DNA of 64,000 bases from assembly GCA_037043455.1 (NCBI GenBank), contig JAWPHD010001134.1:289693-353692 (forward strand), written 5' to 3'. The translations under genes and the position numbers were made by a program. Positions 12,053 through 24,374 of this stretch are shown in pieces (position 1 is the stretch's first letter; every line of letters starts with the position of its first letter). The notes below the pieces were generated by a model. That model ran no database searches and had not been told where the DNA came from. It saw nothing but the letters and a program-made list of their open reading frames with translations. Origin of the DNA: Cyrtodaria siliqua (lineage: Eukaryota; Mollusca; Bivalvia; Adapedonta; Hiatellidae).

Positions 12053-12771
12053 GTGTTTTACGGCATGTCGACACATAAATAGGTCATATTGTGCGCAATT
12101 TCATATTTAAACATATTTTAACTCATATAGCCCGAATTAGCTTCCGTAGATTTTTTTCTCAGCAAGCTCTTCAGCGAGCACTGACTGTTCTATTTTTAGT
12201 AACATAATACACTTTCTATAGACACAGACCGTCTGCTTGTAGCACGATTATAACTCGACTTATAACCTTTTAAACAGATGATAAAAAGTTGACATAGTGA
12301 AATTTTATAAAATAGCTATGTATGACCTAAATAAATAATAAATTGCCTTTATTCTGGACATTGTTTCTTATATAGGGCCTCAAATGATTAAGCGGCCTTT
12401 TGTTTACAAACACCGACTGATCGTCTGTCAAAATGCGTCATAATATCGGAGAAGCACTCTTTTCTTGCGTATTAATACATAAACAATCTAAGAATTTACT
12501 TAGGAGAATAGTTGTTAATTACACAGTAAGCAAACACACAATGACAATATTTGTTAATTACACAGTAAGCGAACACACATCATCATTTTCTGTCAGTGAT
12601 CACATAATATCGAATTTATTAAAGGCATGCATGAGAGACTACTTCTTCTAGCTTAGTGTTGCATAGTGTTGCATTGTTCTGTAAGGTTTGTCACATTCCT
12701 AGCATTCCATTGAAAAAAACCATTATACCTCTGACGGTGCTAAAGCACCGCCAAAAATGCTAAAACTCTTA

Positions 12772-13505
12772 CACTGAACAAAATTTCAAAGTATCAACTT
12801 TTGTATCTTAACTAATTTTCTTATTTTAGAATAGATATATGAAGTATTTTGTTTTGACCCATAGTTTGTAAACCATTTATTTTTTGTTTAAATTGTTACA
12901 TCTTTTGAGAGTTAGAAACCCTCCCTTTATATGAAAACATGAAATGTGCTGATAAAACACATAACGTGAGTCAAAGATCGCTTAAAGATACAAAATTCTT
13001 AAAATTGGTATGAAATAATAGAAAAAAACATAAAAAATTGACCCATTTATCGTAGATTTTCCGTCTATAAAAAAAATGAAATATGGATAATCTTAAATTA
13101 CCTCCCTTTAAATTGAATATTGTTTGAAATTCAAGTAAATGTAATTCAGCGTTAACTTTAAATATTTCGAAAATTTCTTTTGCAAACGCATTTGTAGTGG
13201 TAATGCTAGTAAAACATGATGTCAAAATAATCTTTACTGGCATATTTTAGAATTAGGAACATCGAAAACTTCACTAATTCGAAGTATTTAATAAAATCCT
13301 ATATACCCAGTTGTATAAGTGTTATAACTTATTTCTAAGAAAACACATCGACTTAAAAGTTTTAAAATATGTTCATGCAATCAGAGCAGACGATTTACAC
13401 TCCTTATTTTGCAGTTTAACCATATCTCCAATCAAGCTCAAAATACACAAAACAATGAGAATATTATTGACATATTCTTAGGTAGGTACTTAGCAATTTG
13501 ATTTA
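12772..13505 (-). repeat. Interspersed repeat of about 0.7 kb, copy 1
   Basis: The reverse complement matches 46095-46745 along its whole length with many substitutions. Shared words include TATAACACTTAT, AACACATCGACTT, TGACATATTCTTAGG and GACCCATTTAT (each on one strand). The two copies lie in opposite orientation, 33 kb apart. No inverted terminal repeats or coding frame were identified, so the class is unknown. Confidence 0.65.
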
Positions 13506-13806
13506 GTGTATATACCTCATACCAGGTATGAAATGAACTGACTGACACCAAGCTGCATGCATTGATTATTTCAGAAGATATACACATGCATATGAAATCA
13601 GTTTATTTGCCAGCAAAACAAAACATAAGAACAAAGCAGAACAAGTAATTAACTATGCACTGCAGGGGCGTAGCTGTGCCTAAATCAATGTGTATGCACC
13701 CAGTCTAGTAGGGTCTGGGGATTTTTTTTAAAAAGGAAGCCAAATCCTGCATTTTTAATATGCAATTTCACAACAAAAACCTCAAAACAGAACAAAATAA
13801 CATATA

Positions 13807-14301
13807 CTCTTAAGAGATATGAAAACGCAACACGGGAATTTCCGCTCTATATTGTATGTGTAATATGCTGCTGTTAATCGAATGGTACATGGCTACATTA
13901 GACCTTTCCTTTCGGAGAAAAAGACTAAAACAACACATAACACAGCTATTAGTATTCCTTCAAAGTTTCATTATTGACAGAGTACGCGTTTGGCTCAAGC
14001 ATGTGAGCAAACTTAGAGCAAACTTAGGATGCACAATTTTGCAAACCCTTTACGTTAAATACAGTACTGAAATGGCTCAATTTTCAGAGAGGAACTTCAA
14101 CATTTATGAATTTCTTGATAAAAAAAAGTGTACTGTGATTAAAGCGTCTACAACATCACTATTGTGTCCTTTCTCTAACTGCTACTTTTTTTTTTTACAA
14201 AACATCTTGGGATTTCCTTGAAATATTATGCGGAATTAAGAGTGCAGTATATACAATATATAGCGGAAATTCCCGTGTTGCGTTTTCATATCTCTCGAGT
14301 G
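13807..14301. mobile_element. TIR element with TA target duplication (Tc1/mariner-like MITE), copy 1
   Basis: The first and last 50 bp are near-perfect inverted repeats containing AGATATGAAAACGCAACACG and GGGAATTTCCGCT. TA flanks both ends (13805-13806 and 14302-14303). The interior contains AATCGAATGGTAC and GAACTTCAACATTTATGAA, which are also found in the copy at 34240-34597. The 121-codon open frame inside spans the left repeat and interior and has no transposase features, so I treat the element as non-autonomous. TA duplication suggests, but does not prove, the Tc1/mariner group. Confidence 0.75.
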
Positions 14302-14401
14302 TATTAATACAAATATTTATTTTCTCAAAATCTTTCAAAATTTTGCACAATCATGGCAAATGAAATAGTTACTACTGTAATGCGTAGGTCTATAACATAT
14401 C

Positions 14402-14797
14402 TTAGAAAAGTCCAATTTTTTTACATTTTGTGGTGGCAAACACATTTATAACACGCAATATGTCAGTTTGCATGTCCCTGTGAATGTGAAGGCGCGCCAG
14501 AGAGGAGAGCCTGCCACAATGCTCATTGTCGACCGCATATAGTTGTTTATGCGTTCCATGGTACTGAATGATCTTTCGCAAGACGCTGATGTTGGTGGCA
14601 TGGTCAGAAGCACTGTCAATATGTTTATACATGGGTACAAGTCCTTATTAGTTTGTTTTAACGTTTCTTGTATCCTTTGTGGGGTTGCATTGGATATATC
14701 CCATTTCAGCTTCCACCTTGCCAACTCATTACCTGGGCTCTTCATTGGACCAAAAAATGTTGAGCCATTTTGGCTAAATAACCTCAATTTTCTTTAG
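14402..14797 (-). pseudogene. hAT transposase C-terminal fragment, frameshifted
   Basis: Minus-strand translation shows the C-terminal dimerisation region of hAT transposases: a tryptophan segment (ELARWKLKWD), then LYPCINILTVLLTMPPTSAS, then CERSFSTMERINNYMRSTM. The expected continuation RLSSLARLHIHRDM is present but in the next frame, so a one-base deletion lies near 14525. The frame ends shortly after VINVFATTKC. The catalytic N-terminal parts are absent. Upstream on this strand (14760-14860) are repeated TGGCTAAA-like words. In the family this region mediates multimerisation of the transposase. The copy cannot be functional. Confidence 0.85.
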
Positions 14798-15550
14798 CCA
14801 ATTGGATTTTTGTTTAGCCATTTTTAGCTAAGCTTTTTTAGCCACTTTAGCAGAATGTAATACAATTTCAGATTAAATATTTGTATAACTTTAATATATA
14901 TGTATATATTAAACCAAGTTGAATGATATTAATTCTTTGACTTGCTGATTACGACATGATGTATGCAATACATGGAAACAGGATAATTAATGCACATCAA
15001 TTAATATTGTTATATTCCCTATAGCACAGGTTTCACAAATACCAATCAAAAATAGGTCAAATAACACTTTTGTTAATATAATTCTAAAACAAGAGCTGTC
15101 GGAGAACAGCGCAGCTCGACTATTCGATTTTTCGGAGAAAAATAAAGTTATAGCTAGTATATACCATCAGAAAACAAGGCTCAAACAATGTGGGGTGGGG
15201 TTGGGAGCACAACATAACTATGTGTAAGAACTGACCAAAACTACACAGAAATATGTAAAAAAAAATCGAGTTTTGAGTGGGGTGCGGGTTGGGGGTGGGA
15301 GAGAGGCGGGGGTGGATGGTGGGGGGAGTGGGGGTGGTGAGGGCAACATATTTGTGTAAGAAGCTATGTAATTATTCACCAAAACAACACAAAAATATGA
15401 AGAAAAAAAAAAGGGTGAAGCGGGGTGGGGGTGGGGGTGATGTGGTGGGAGTGCGTTGGGGGTTTGGGGAGGGTTGCAACATCTATGTGTAAGAACTGAC
15501 AAAAGCAACACAGAAACATTTTTAAAAAAAAAGAAGAAAGTTTCAAGTCG

Positions 15551-15551
<1 letters not shown>

Positions 15552-15618
<67 letters not shown>
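15552..15618 (+). repeat. 67-base guanine homopolymer
   Basis: An uninterrupted run of G. The true length may be misassembled. On the complementary strand it creates the proline-rich open frames at 15218-15793. Confidence 0.9.
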
Positions 15619-15619
<1 letters not shown>

Positions 15620-15713
15620 GAAGTGGGGGTTGGGTGGTGGGGGCAGGGGGGGTAGCAACATATATGTGTAAAAATTGACTGAAACAACAAAGAAATATGT
15701 AAAATAAAATAAA

Positions 15714-17714
15714 ACAAGAGGCCCAAGAGGGCCTGTGGACGCTCTACTGGCTATGTTGGCTCTTATAACATCAATGAAGCGAGTGACTGCCATTTACGTT
15801 TTTTGAAAGTTTCGGGCAAAAAACAGCTTTTCAACTAAATCAAGGGCCATAACTTAAGAACCTGGTAAAGTTTGGTAAAGATCAGATGAAAAATGAAGGC
15901 CATACCGTATTAACGAGGCAAAATATAGCATTTTTAACTAAATCTGTTACTGGTCCGACTGGTCCAACATAGAGCTAAAAAAAAAAATATATATATATAT
16001 ATATAAAGGAATAATTTCCAAAAAAAAATAAAAATAAAAAAAAATATATATATATTAATTAAAAAAAATAATAAAAAAAAAAAATAATAAAAAAAAAATA
16101 ATAAAAAATAAAATTAATAATAATATAAAAAAGACAGTCGTAAAAGCTGGTAAAGTTTGGCAAAGATCAGATGCAAAATGAAGGCCCTATCGAACGACGA
16201 GGCAAATTATAGCATTTTTAACAAAATCAAGGGCCATAACTCCGCTGTTACTGGGCCGATCTGGTTGTTTTTCGAACCTGACAAAGCTTTCATAGACATT
16301 AACAATCTGGTGAAGTTTGGTAAAGATCGGATGAAAAATGAAGGCCCTATCGTCTTAACGAGAAAAAATATATCATTTTGAAGTAAATTAAGGGCCATAA
16401 CTCCGATGTTACTGGTCCGATATGGCTGGATTTAGAACTTGTTCGAGCTTTCATTGATATTAACAATCTGATTAAGTTTGGTAAAGATCGGATGAACAAT
16501 GAAGGCCCTATAGTCTTAACGAGGCAAAATATAGCATTTTTAACTAAATCAAGGGCCATAACTCCGCTGTTCCTAGTCCGATATGGCTGGTTTTCAAAGC
16601 TGTCCAAGCTTTCATTGATATTAACAATCTGATCAAGTTTGGTAAAGATCGGATGAACAATGAAGCCCCTATCGTCTTAACGAGGCAAAATATAGCATTT
16701 TTCATTAATATTAACAATGTGGTAAAGTTTGGTAAAGATAGGTTGAAAAATGAAGGCCCTATCGTCTTAACGAGGCAAAATATAGCAATATAGCATTTTT
16801 AACTAAATCAAGGGCCATAACTCCGCTGTTACTTGGCCGATCTGGCTGGTTTTCGAACTCATCCGAGCTTTCATTTATATTAACAACCTGTTAAAGTTTG
16901 ATAAAGATCGGATGAACAATGAAGCCCCTATCGTCTTAACGAGAAAAAATATAGCATTTTTAACTAAAACAAGGACCATAACTCCGCTCTTACTATTCCG
17001 ATATGGCTGGTTTTCAAACTTGTCCGAGCTTTCATTGATATTAACAATCTGATAAAGTTTGGTAAAGACTGGAGAACAATAAAGCCCCTAGCGTCTTAAC
17101 AAGCAAAATATAGCATTTTTAACTAAATCAAGGGCCATAACTCCGCTGTTACTAGCCCGATATGGCTGGTTTTCGAACTTGTCCGAGCTTTCATTGATAT
17201 TAACAATGTGGTAAAGTTTGGTAAAGATATGATGAAAAACGAAGGCCCTATCATCTTAACGAGGCAAAATATAGCAATATAGCATTTTCAACTAATTCAA
17301 GGACCATAACTCTGGTGTTACTGGTCCGATCTGGCTGGTTTTCGAACTTGTCCGAGCTTTCATTAATATTAACAATGTGGTAAAGTTTGGTAAAGATAGG
17401 TTGAAAAATGAAGGCCCTATCGTCTTAACGAGGCAAAATATAGCAATATAACATTTTTAACTAAATCAAGGTCAATAACTCCGCTGTTACTTGGCCGATC
17501 TGGCTGGTTTTCGAACTCATCCGAGCTTTTATTGATATTAACAACCTGTTAAAGTTTGGTAAAGATTGGATGAAAAATGAAGGCCCTATTGTCTTGAACG
17601 AGACAAAAGTTAACAACGGACGACGGACGACGGACGGACGACGGACGACGGACGGACGACGGACAACTCGGCATCCCATAAGCTCTGCTGGCCTTCGGCC
17701 AGTAGAGCTAAAAA
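15714..17714. mobile_element. Pearl/HINE-like element nested in the outer element
   Basis: The left end ACAAGAGGCCCAAGAGGGCC is followed by GCTCTACTGGC. The right end is GGCCAGTAGAGCTAAAAAT. The core is a tandem array of units of about 157 bp (repeated AGGGCCATAACTCCGCTGTT near 16236, 16553, 16811, 17130 and diverged at 17302 and 17469), each with TTTGGTAAAGATCGGATG and AATATAGCATTTTTAAC. A short A/T-only tract lies at about 15976-16125. A GGACGACGGAC microsatellite (17617-17670) precedes the right end. No transposase is encoded. It is inserted in an A-rich stretch of the outer element's repeat. Confidence 0.75.
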
Positions 17715-17724
17715 TGGGGCGGGG

Positions 17725-17797
<73 letters not shown>
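17725..17797 (+). repeat. (GT)n followed by a 33-base G run
   Basis: A GT dinucleotide repeat at 17725-17764 passes directly into a G homopolymer. Confidence 0.95.
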
Positions 17798-17799
<2 letters not shown>

Positions 17800-18432
17800 G
17801 GGTGGTGGAGGCAAGGAGGGTTGCAACATATGTGTAAGAACTGACAAAAGCAACACAGAAATATTCAAGTGTGAGGCATGGTGGGTGGGGTGATGGGGGG
17901 GACAGGGAGGGTTGCAACATATATGTAAAAAAGTTTCAAGTGGGTGTGGGGGAGAGCGGGGGGAGTGGGTTGGGGCGGGGGGAGGGGGCAACATATATGT
18001 GTAAGAATTGACTTAAACAACGAAGAAATATTCAAGTGTGGGGCATGGTGGGTGGGGTGATGGGGTGAGAGGGGGGGGAGGTTTCAACATATATGTGTAA
18101 GAATTGACAAAAGCAACACAGAAATATGTAAAAAAAAAAGGTGTGGAGGGGAGTGGGGGCGGGGGTAGAGTGGGGGGAGGAGGGAGCCCATGCCCCAATA
18201 TGGCCGAAGTAATAAGATGCATAATGCTATAACAAATCATTATCAAATCAGGGAGGGTTGCAACATATATGTAAAAAAGTTTCAAGTGGGTGTGGGGGAG
18301 AGCGGGGGGAGAGGCGGGAGTGGGTTGGGGGCGAGGGGAGGGGGCAACATATATGTGTAAGAATTGACTAAAACAACAAAGAAATATTCAAATGTGGGGC
18401 ATGGTGGGTGGGGTGATGGGGTGAGGGGGGTT

Positions 18433-18435
<3 letters not shown>

Positions 18436-18466
<31 letters not shown>
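18436..18466 (+). repeat. 31-base guanine homopolymer
   Basis: A G run inside the G-rich half of an outer-element repeat unit. Sister units keep shorter, interrupted G tracts. Confidence 0.9.
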
Positions 18467-18467
<1 letters not shown>

Positions 18468-19464
18468 GGTTTGCAACATATATGTGTAAGAATTGACAAA
18501 AGCAACACAGAAATATGTAAAAAAAAAAAAAATCAAGTCTGGGGCGGGGGTGGGGTGGGGGGTGATGGGGTGAGAGGCATGGGGTGTCGTGGTAGGGGCG
18601 GGGAGGGTTGCAACATATATGTGTAAGAATTGACTAAAACAACACAGAAATAGGTAAAAAAAAAAAAAAAAAAAAAAAAAAGGTGTGGAGGGGAGTGGGG
18701 GCGGGGGTAGTGGGGGGGAGGCGGGAGCGTATGCCCCAATATGGCTGAAGTAATAAGATGCATAATGCTATAACAAATCCCAAACCAAAAGTATAGATAT
18801 ATACATGCTTACATGCAAACCTAGATCTGCCTTTATTGCACATTTTATGGGCCATCACAATTTGGGTTCCACGGGAGCCCAGAATTTGCAGAAGACAAAA
18901 TTACATATCCAAGCCTTTACAAAATACTATAAGGAAACCTATTCCAAAATTTAGTTCAGCTAGGACAAAAAATGTAAGAGATATAGACCTGTAAACTCAG
19001 CGTACACGCAAAGTTTGATGTGAAACAGACATATTTTAAGGGCTATCAGAATTTGGGTTCCATGGGAGCCCAGGGGTTACAGGAACCAAAATTACTTAAG
19101 CAGCCCTTACGATAATGCTATAAGGAAGCTAATGGTTAAATTTGGTTGTGCTAGGGTAAGAATTGTAAGAGATATAGAATTGTAAACACAGCTTACACGC
19201 AAAATTTGATGTGAAATGGGGCACATTTTATTATCATAATTTGGGTTCCATGAGAGCCCATGGGTTACAGGAACCAAAATTGCTTATGCAGCCCTTAAGA
19301 TAATGCTACAAGGAAGCCCATGAACAAATTTGGTTGTGGTAGGATAAGAAATGTAAGAGATATAGACTTGAAACACAGCTTACACGCAAACCTTGATGTG
19401 GGACGCCGACGCCGACCCCGGGGTGATTACATAAGCTCTCTTATTCTTCGAATAGTCGAGCTAA

Positions 19465-20640
19465 TAAATAGAATCAAGTAATTTTATATATACTAACTGT
19501 GTTTGTGCCACTAGTTTGCGCACCGTAAAACCCAATTCAATTTTCATCTTCATTGGTTAATTATGCCCGCTGTGGTACCATGTCGGTGGTACCATCCAAA
19601 GTAGAAGATCAAGTTTACATCCAAGGTAGAATAAGACCACAGACTCACTGTCACCTTCCACTTAGTTGAGATGAAGTCAGAACATGGGGGTGAGGATGTT
19701 GTTGGCCCTCTTTGCATACTTTTTTATCTTGCATGTAAATGGAGAAGGAGCTTTCCATTTTATGACATATGACATTTTTTATTTATTGGTGCATCATGAA
19801 ACCATTCAATCAATCAATCAATCAATCAAGCAAGCAACCAAGCATGTAAATGTACCCATGATTGAAAAAACGGATGACAGAGTAATCGTTCAGTTTTTTG
19901 TGGCCTCGCATATAACTCAAAATAAATGGCCTGGTTTCAATGCGCGAAAACAGATGACAATATAATGTATACGTTGTTTACATGTACCTATCATGGGCTA
20001 CTTTCTGTGTTGAATAACAGAGTTACAAAGTCATTATTTTAGCTAAAAGGGTGTAAATCTTTGTATGAGAAAGGTTAATTATTACCATTTTGATGAGTTA
20101 GATGTCTTGTTTAAACGCTGTTTTGCGTTGTTGTTATTGAAAAATGCAACTTTTTTTTTCGGTGAGCTCTTGTTGAGTTTTTAGTTTTCCTCCAGTATAG
20201 GCACACCAAGTGAGTTGCAGTTAGATGTCACTATGTAAAATAAGCCTTGTGTAATATAAAGCGCAAAGGTCGTAACACAGTCTATAGATTTTAGCTCTTC
20301 TGTAGACACCGAGAACCAGTCAAGGATTTTCCAGAAAAACATGGCCGCGACCTCAGACTTTTTCCTTTCGCCACTTTTGCAACTTTCGCCAATACCGGCG
20401 GTCAGTTTACATGGGTTAAAATGACTTTCGCCAAATTGGCAAAAGCACTTGACAAAAGTTTCGCCATTTGCAATTTGGTTTCGCCTGTGGCGACGGGTGA
20501 AGACAAATGAAGAGCCCAGATTACTGTTCATATCCCTTATATCTGTAGCATACGCAGCTTAAATCTCTGTTGCCATTTCAGGCTGTAGATTGGCTTCTTT
20601 AGCTAGCAATAAAAATTTGGCCGATTTGTTTCGCTTGCAT
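19465..20640. other. Unassigned DNA with clustered TTCGCCA-like words
   Basis: No gene recognised. An (AATC)n tract lies at 19808-19828. Between 20357 and 20490 the words TTCGCCA/TCGCCAA recur five or more times at irregular spacing, resembling the TTAGCCA words near the hAT fragment at 14760-14860. The open frames at 19684 and 20181 lack domain or splice support. Confidence 0.35.
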
Positions 20641-20644
20641 GGTG

Positions 20645-20878
20645 TTTTACGTAATTTCCAACTAATGTCAGGTTATATATGACGGTCGATTTGTTTGTGG
20701 TAGAGGCAGACCACCCATTTTACCTGGATAGAACCAGTACTGTACACCTCCCGCCATATGTAAGAATCGACACGTCCTCACTTACAAGTCGAGCTCCCAG
20801 TGGGATTCAAACCAGCAGCGGTGAGAGGCGAGGGTTTACAATGTAACGTTGTTAACCACTCGACCACAAAGACGCTAC
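20645..20878 (-). repeat. tRNA-derived SINE, minus strand, near full length
   Basis: The reverse complement begins with a head of the tRNA-Ser/Leu type (GTGGTCGAGTGGTTAA A-box region, GGTTTGAATCCCACT B-box region), continues with GGGAGCTCGACTTGTAAG and ends near GACATTAGTTGGAAAT. It matches the plus copy at 58252-58495. Confidence 0.8.
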
Positions 20879-23800
20879 AAATATTCGGCCGAATAACGCT
20901 CTTCGTTTTTTAGAGTTTGAGTTTCTATCTCTTGCAGCAACTGGTCTGAACAGACGTTGTACGCTGTAACCCACCTATAATCAGAAGGGTGTTTCAAGGT
21001 TGGCTCGGTAACTCCTTGGTTTGCTGAGCTCAGTTTGTAAATGCTTTCTTATAATGTATTCAAAACCAAAGGGTCAGCTCATTCGTCACGAGCATCCGCA
21101 CGGCTTGACCGACATGTTTTACACAGGGTTATGAGCTTAGTTCATCTGCTCTGTCGATGCAGCGTCCTGTGCTAGCTTGTCCGTAAAGGCAGCTAATCGT
21201 TCTGCAGAGGAATCAAAGGCGAATGCGATATCCTGTACTGTTGATAGTTAACTGAATTATAAAATAAACTTGATAGCATCAAATGTTTATGCATCAGCTA
21301 CACTTTTTGACGTCACTTGCTTTTTATCACAAGATTTCCGAAAGACCGCGAGCGAAAACATATTTTTTTTAAAAGACCACGAGAAAAAAATGGTTTGAGC
21401 TAACCATACCTCACCACCCCATACCCCCGTCAGTTTTAATTGCATTTTTGGCATTTTTGTTTTTTTTATTTCTGGGGACAATGTGTAGCAGGGGATGAAA
21501 TATATTTTACTGTATACTCGTCTTGTAGGACGAGTGGCATTGACATGTTACTCGTCCTTATAGGATGTTTACTTGTCCTGCTCTGATTGTAAACGTTTGT
21601 AAGCCAAAATAGTCAGATACCATCATTTAACACTATTATATAAATAAAACAAGGGAAACATCATATTATAGATGACTATATTCATATTTTGTACCATAGC
21701 TCTAATGGTTTTCCTTTGTTCTTGCTTATGATATAATTTTCCTAAACCTGAAAGTCTAAGCCTAAACCGTGCTATAAATGCCGATATAATGACAGATTCG
21801 GCAGTTATACCATGGTCTACTCAATTTTATGCGCGCGCAGTTGTAATTTACACACAAACTGTCAATCAAAACGACTAAACCGTTACCAAAACAGCACTCA
21901 CTGAAATTGCATTTGCCCAATAATATACAAAGGCGATTGGCTGCAAAAATCAAAACATGTGTCATGCTCATGCCGCGTGATAATGCTATTTCTTGATTGG
22001 ATAGAGCTGTCATTTTTACTGAAAACTGCAACGCCCTACTTCTTGCACCTGCGTAGTTGGATAAATGGCTCTGGTACAAAACATTTATAGCATATTTTTC
22101 TCGCCTGCGGCCCTCGAGAAGCAGTATAAATCGCATATACTCGAAAAATTATGCTATAAATATTACATATAGTTCACTAGTCTGACCATGGCCAGTTAGT
22201 CACTTTGGCTTACACCCCCAGGGTTCTGGAAATATTTTTCAAAAGTCACTTGCCCTGCCCATAATGTCACTTGCCCCACATTTAAGAACACTTAATTGCC
22301 CCAAGAAATGGCGGTGTACCATTATTGGTTTTAAACGTGACGGACGGCCGCATAATTTGGACCATTATACTTAGAAAAGGAAGGGAGAGTGTATTTTATG
22401 AATTAGTTAATACATTGTATTTATTCATATAAAAAAATCAAATGCTTGCATTTTCTTCTTTTGTGTCTATTACATCTTTGTGTTACTTAAATCATAAAAT
22501 GATGAGACAGTATACAAAGTCATTTTATTCCGCCCTCCCACCCCACCCGAATCCCCACAATCACAACCCCCCCATCATGTTTGATGACCATCCAAAAAAA
22601 AAAATTGGCAGCTAGTGTATGGAACTTTTAATGTCACAGTGTGTACAATTAACCAGTTGACAGAAAAAAAAGAAGCTATTGTATTCATTTAAAGGTGCGA
22701 CAAGCAAAGAAACAAGACAAAAACGTTATTAAAAATATTAACTTGGCCCCCAATTTATGCAATCATGGTAACGTTCCTACGGCTTTGTATTTTAACTAAA
22801 GGGAATTAGATGAAAGCAAGAGGCGTGAATAGGGGTTCCCTTATTAGGGTTCCCTAGGAATTGTTTGAGAAGTAGTAGCAGTAACCTTATTTATCAAAAG
22901 CGAAAGTTCAGAACTTGAGAAAATTTTGCCAAACTACACATAAGTGCCTGTCTGTGATTGGTCAGGTCCCCATGTTGATCTCGTCTGAATCACTAGCAGA
23001 GGTAGAGTTTGACTGTAGCCTCCTTGGACCATATTTGCCATGCACACTTGTCCTTTTTGTATATCTTATCCCTTTCCCAGCATTTAGCCATTTTACAATA
23101 CCTTCTGCTGGATTATAAGGTGAAATAAAATTACATGCTTGGTTCCTATTACATGCTAAAAAAAAATAGAGTAGGTAGGTAGGGAAAATATTCTATTTTC
23201 TAAAAAATATTTTATTTTATATTTATATAAGAAGATGCACCGAATTATGTATTTTTTTTTTTCGAAATGGACCAAAAAACGTCAGGGTCGGCGGGTAATC
23301 GTAGGTAGGGTCGGGTGACCCGAACCACACAATTATTTTTTTAGGCCTTATTATAAGATTTCCCCCGTGAAAGTGTTAACTGTATAACATCAAATACCGT
23401 AACATTCGCGCTATGTGAAATTAGAACAAAAGGAGCCGCATTTTAGAATGTCCAAAAATGGAATTGGATCCATGTCCGTACATCCGGTTGACTTAAATTG
23501 CATTTTATCGCTGAATTAACAGAGTTGCAACTATTTTCTGCATTTAATCGCTTAATGAACTATGTAAGAACCATTTTCTTTGTTGTTTTTTTCTACTGAA
23601 ATGTTACTCGTCCTCTCGGACGACTGTTTCATAGGTTTTACTCGTCCAGATTCGAATTTCACTCGTCAATACGAGTGGACGAGTGGAATTTTCGTGTCCC
23701 GTGTACGTAGGTACGTCCTACAGCGCCTATAGGCAGCTACGCCACTGCACTGCATACAACACGTTAACAAGCGGAAACTAGAAAAAGTGACTTATTAGAA

Positions 23801-24374
23801 CATGGAAAACAGACAATATGAAAATAGTTAGCACATGAGTATACTAAATATAAAATACTTTGCACATACACAAAGCACATAAACAGCATTGTTCCAGTGT
23901 ATGTTGAATCCTGTGGTGTGTATGTATACGATAGAGGCTGTGAAGAGAACACCATTAAGAAACCGAAAGGGAGAGCTTAGCGACCCTTCCGCGGTTCCTT
24001 AATGCTGAAGTTTTCTCTTCATAGACTCTATCCGGCTTAGTGTTTACCATATGTTTTATCGATAGTCTCTATATAGGTCACACTCTTAACCATGAAGAGT
24101 GATGGAAGTAAATTATTCATGAATAAATGTAGCCAATATTTTAAATTCTGAGTCATCTGATTGGTTTGAAAAGTAGAGTAAACACTAACCAGGTGTAGTA
24201 GTTCTACAATGGGTGGAGTGTAACCTACTTCTGGAGATTCCCCATTACCTCTACGCATGCGCAGAAGTTGTTGTCGTGAAGTGGTACTTCCCAATTCTTC
24301 AGTTCAAGCTCGCAAACCAACCAGTAAAGTCACCTGTGCAATCTACTTGTCAAAGTACAAAGGCCTCCAGGATT
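20879..24374. other. Unassigned DNA; short repeated phrases only
   Basis: No convincing exon was found. ACTCGTCC-like words cluster at 21517-21580 and again at 23605-23685. GTCACTTGCCC-like words cluster at 22243-22300. A tract at 23275-23345 (GGGTCGGCGGGTAATCGTAG) looks like the end of an interspersed repeat. The inverted form of the GGGGCGTAGCTG terminus occurs at about 23733-23757. The open frames at 21762-22136 and 22915-23118 have no recognisable features. Confidence 0.35.

Larger units (their letters stand above)
15089..19464. mobile_element. Pearl/HINE-like element with G-rich tandem repeats, interrupted by a second element
   Basis: The left end reads ACAAGAGCTGTCGGAGAACA and then GCAGCTCGACTATTCGA. 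The right end (19445-19464) carries the inverted CGAATAGTCGAGCTAAT. Inside are two tandem families. One (15190-15710 and 17720-18720) has units of roughly 110-170 bp that couple a G-rich tract to AACATATATGTGTAAGAAT..GAC. The other (about 18780-19400) has three units of about 185 bp with AATTTGGGTTCCATGGGAGC. A GACGCCGACGCCGACC microsatellite precedes the right end. The element at 15714-17714 sits within the first array. It is non-coding. The architecture of inverted subterminal repeats, core array and microsatellite matches mollusc pearl elements, but class assignment is inference. Confidence 0.7.

Noticed and set aside
13856..14221. 121-codon frame
   Set aside because: Lies inside a TIR element whose second copy does not keep the frame.
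15218..15793. Proline-rich 191-codon frame
   Set aside because: Produced by the complementary strand of the G homopolymer and G-rich repeat units.
17461..18858. Series of proline/threonine-rich frames on the minus strand
   Set aside because: Translations of GT and G tracts and of the outer element's repeat units.
19684..19965. 93-codon frame with a hydrophobic start resembling a signal peptide
   Set aside because: Contains an (AATC)n microsatellite and no recognisable mature domain. Start context and neighbours give no support.
20181..20531. 116-codon minus-strand frame
   Set aside because: Driven by repeated TTCGCCA-like words. No recognisable domain or splice sites.
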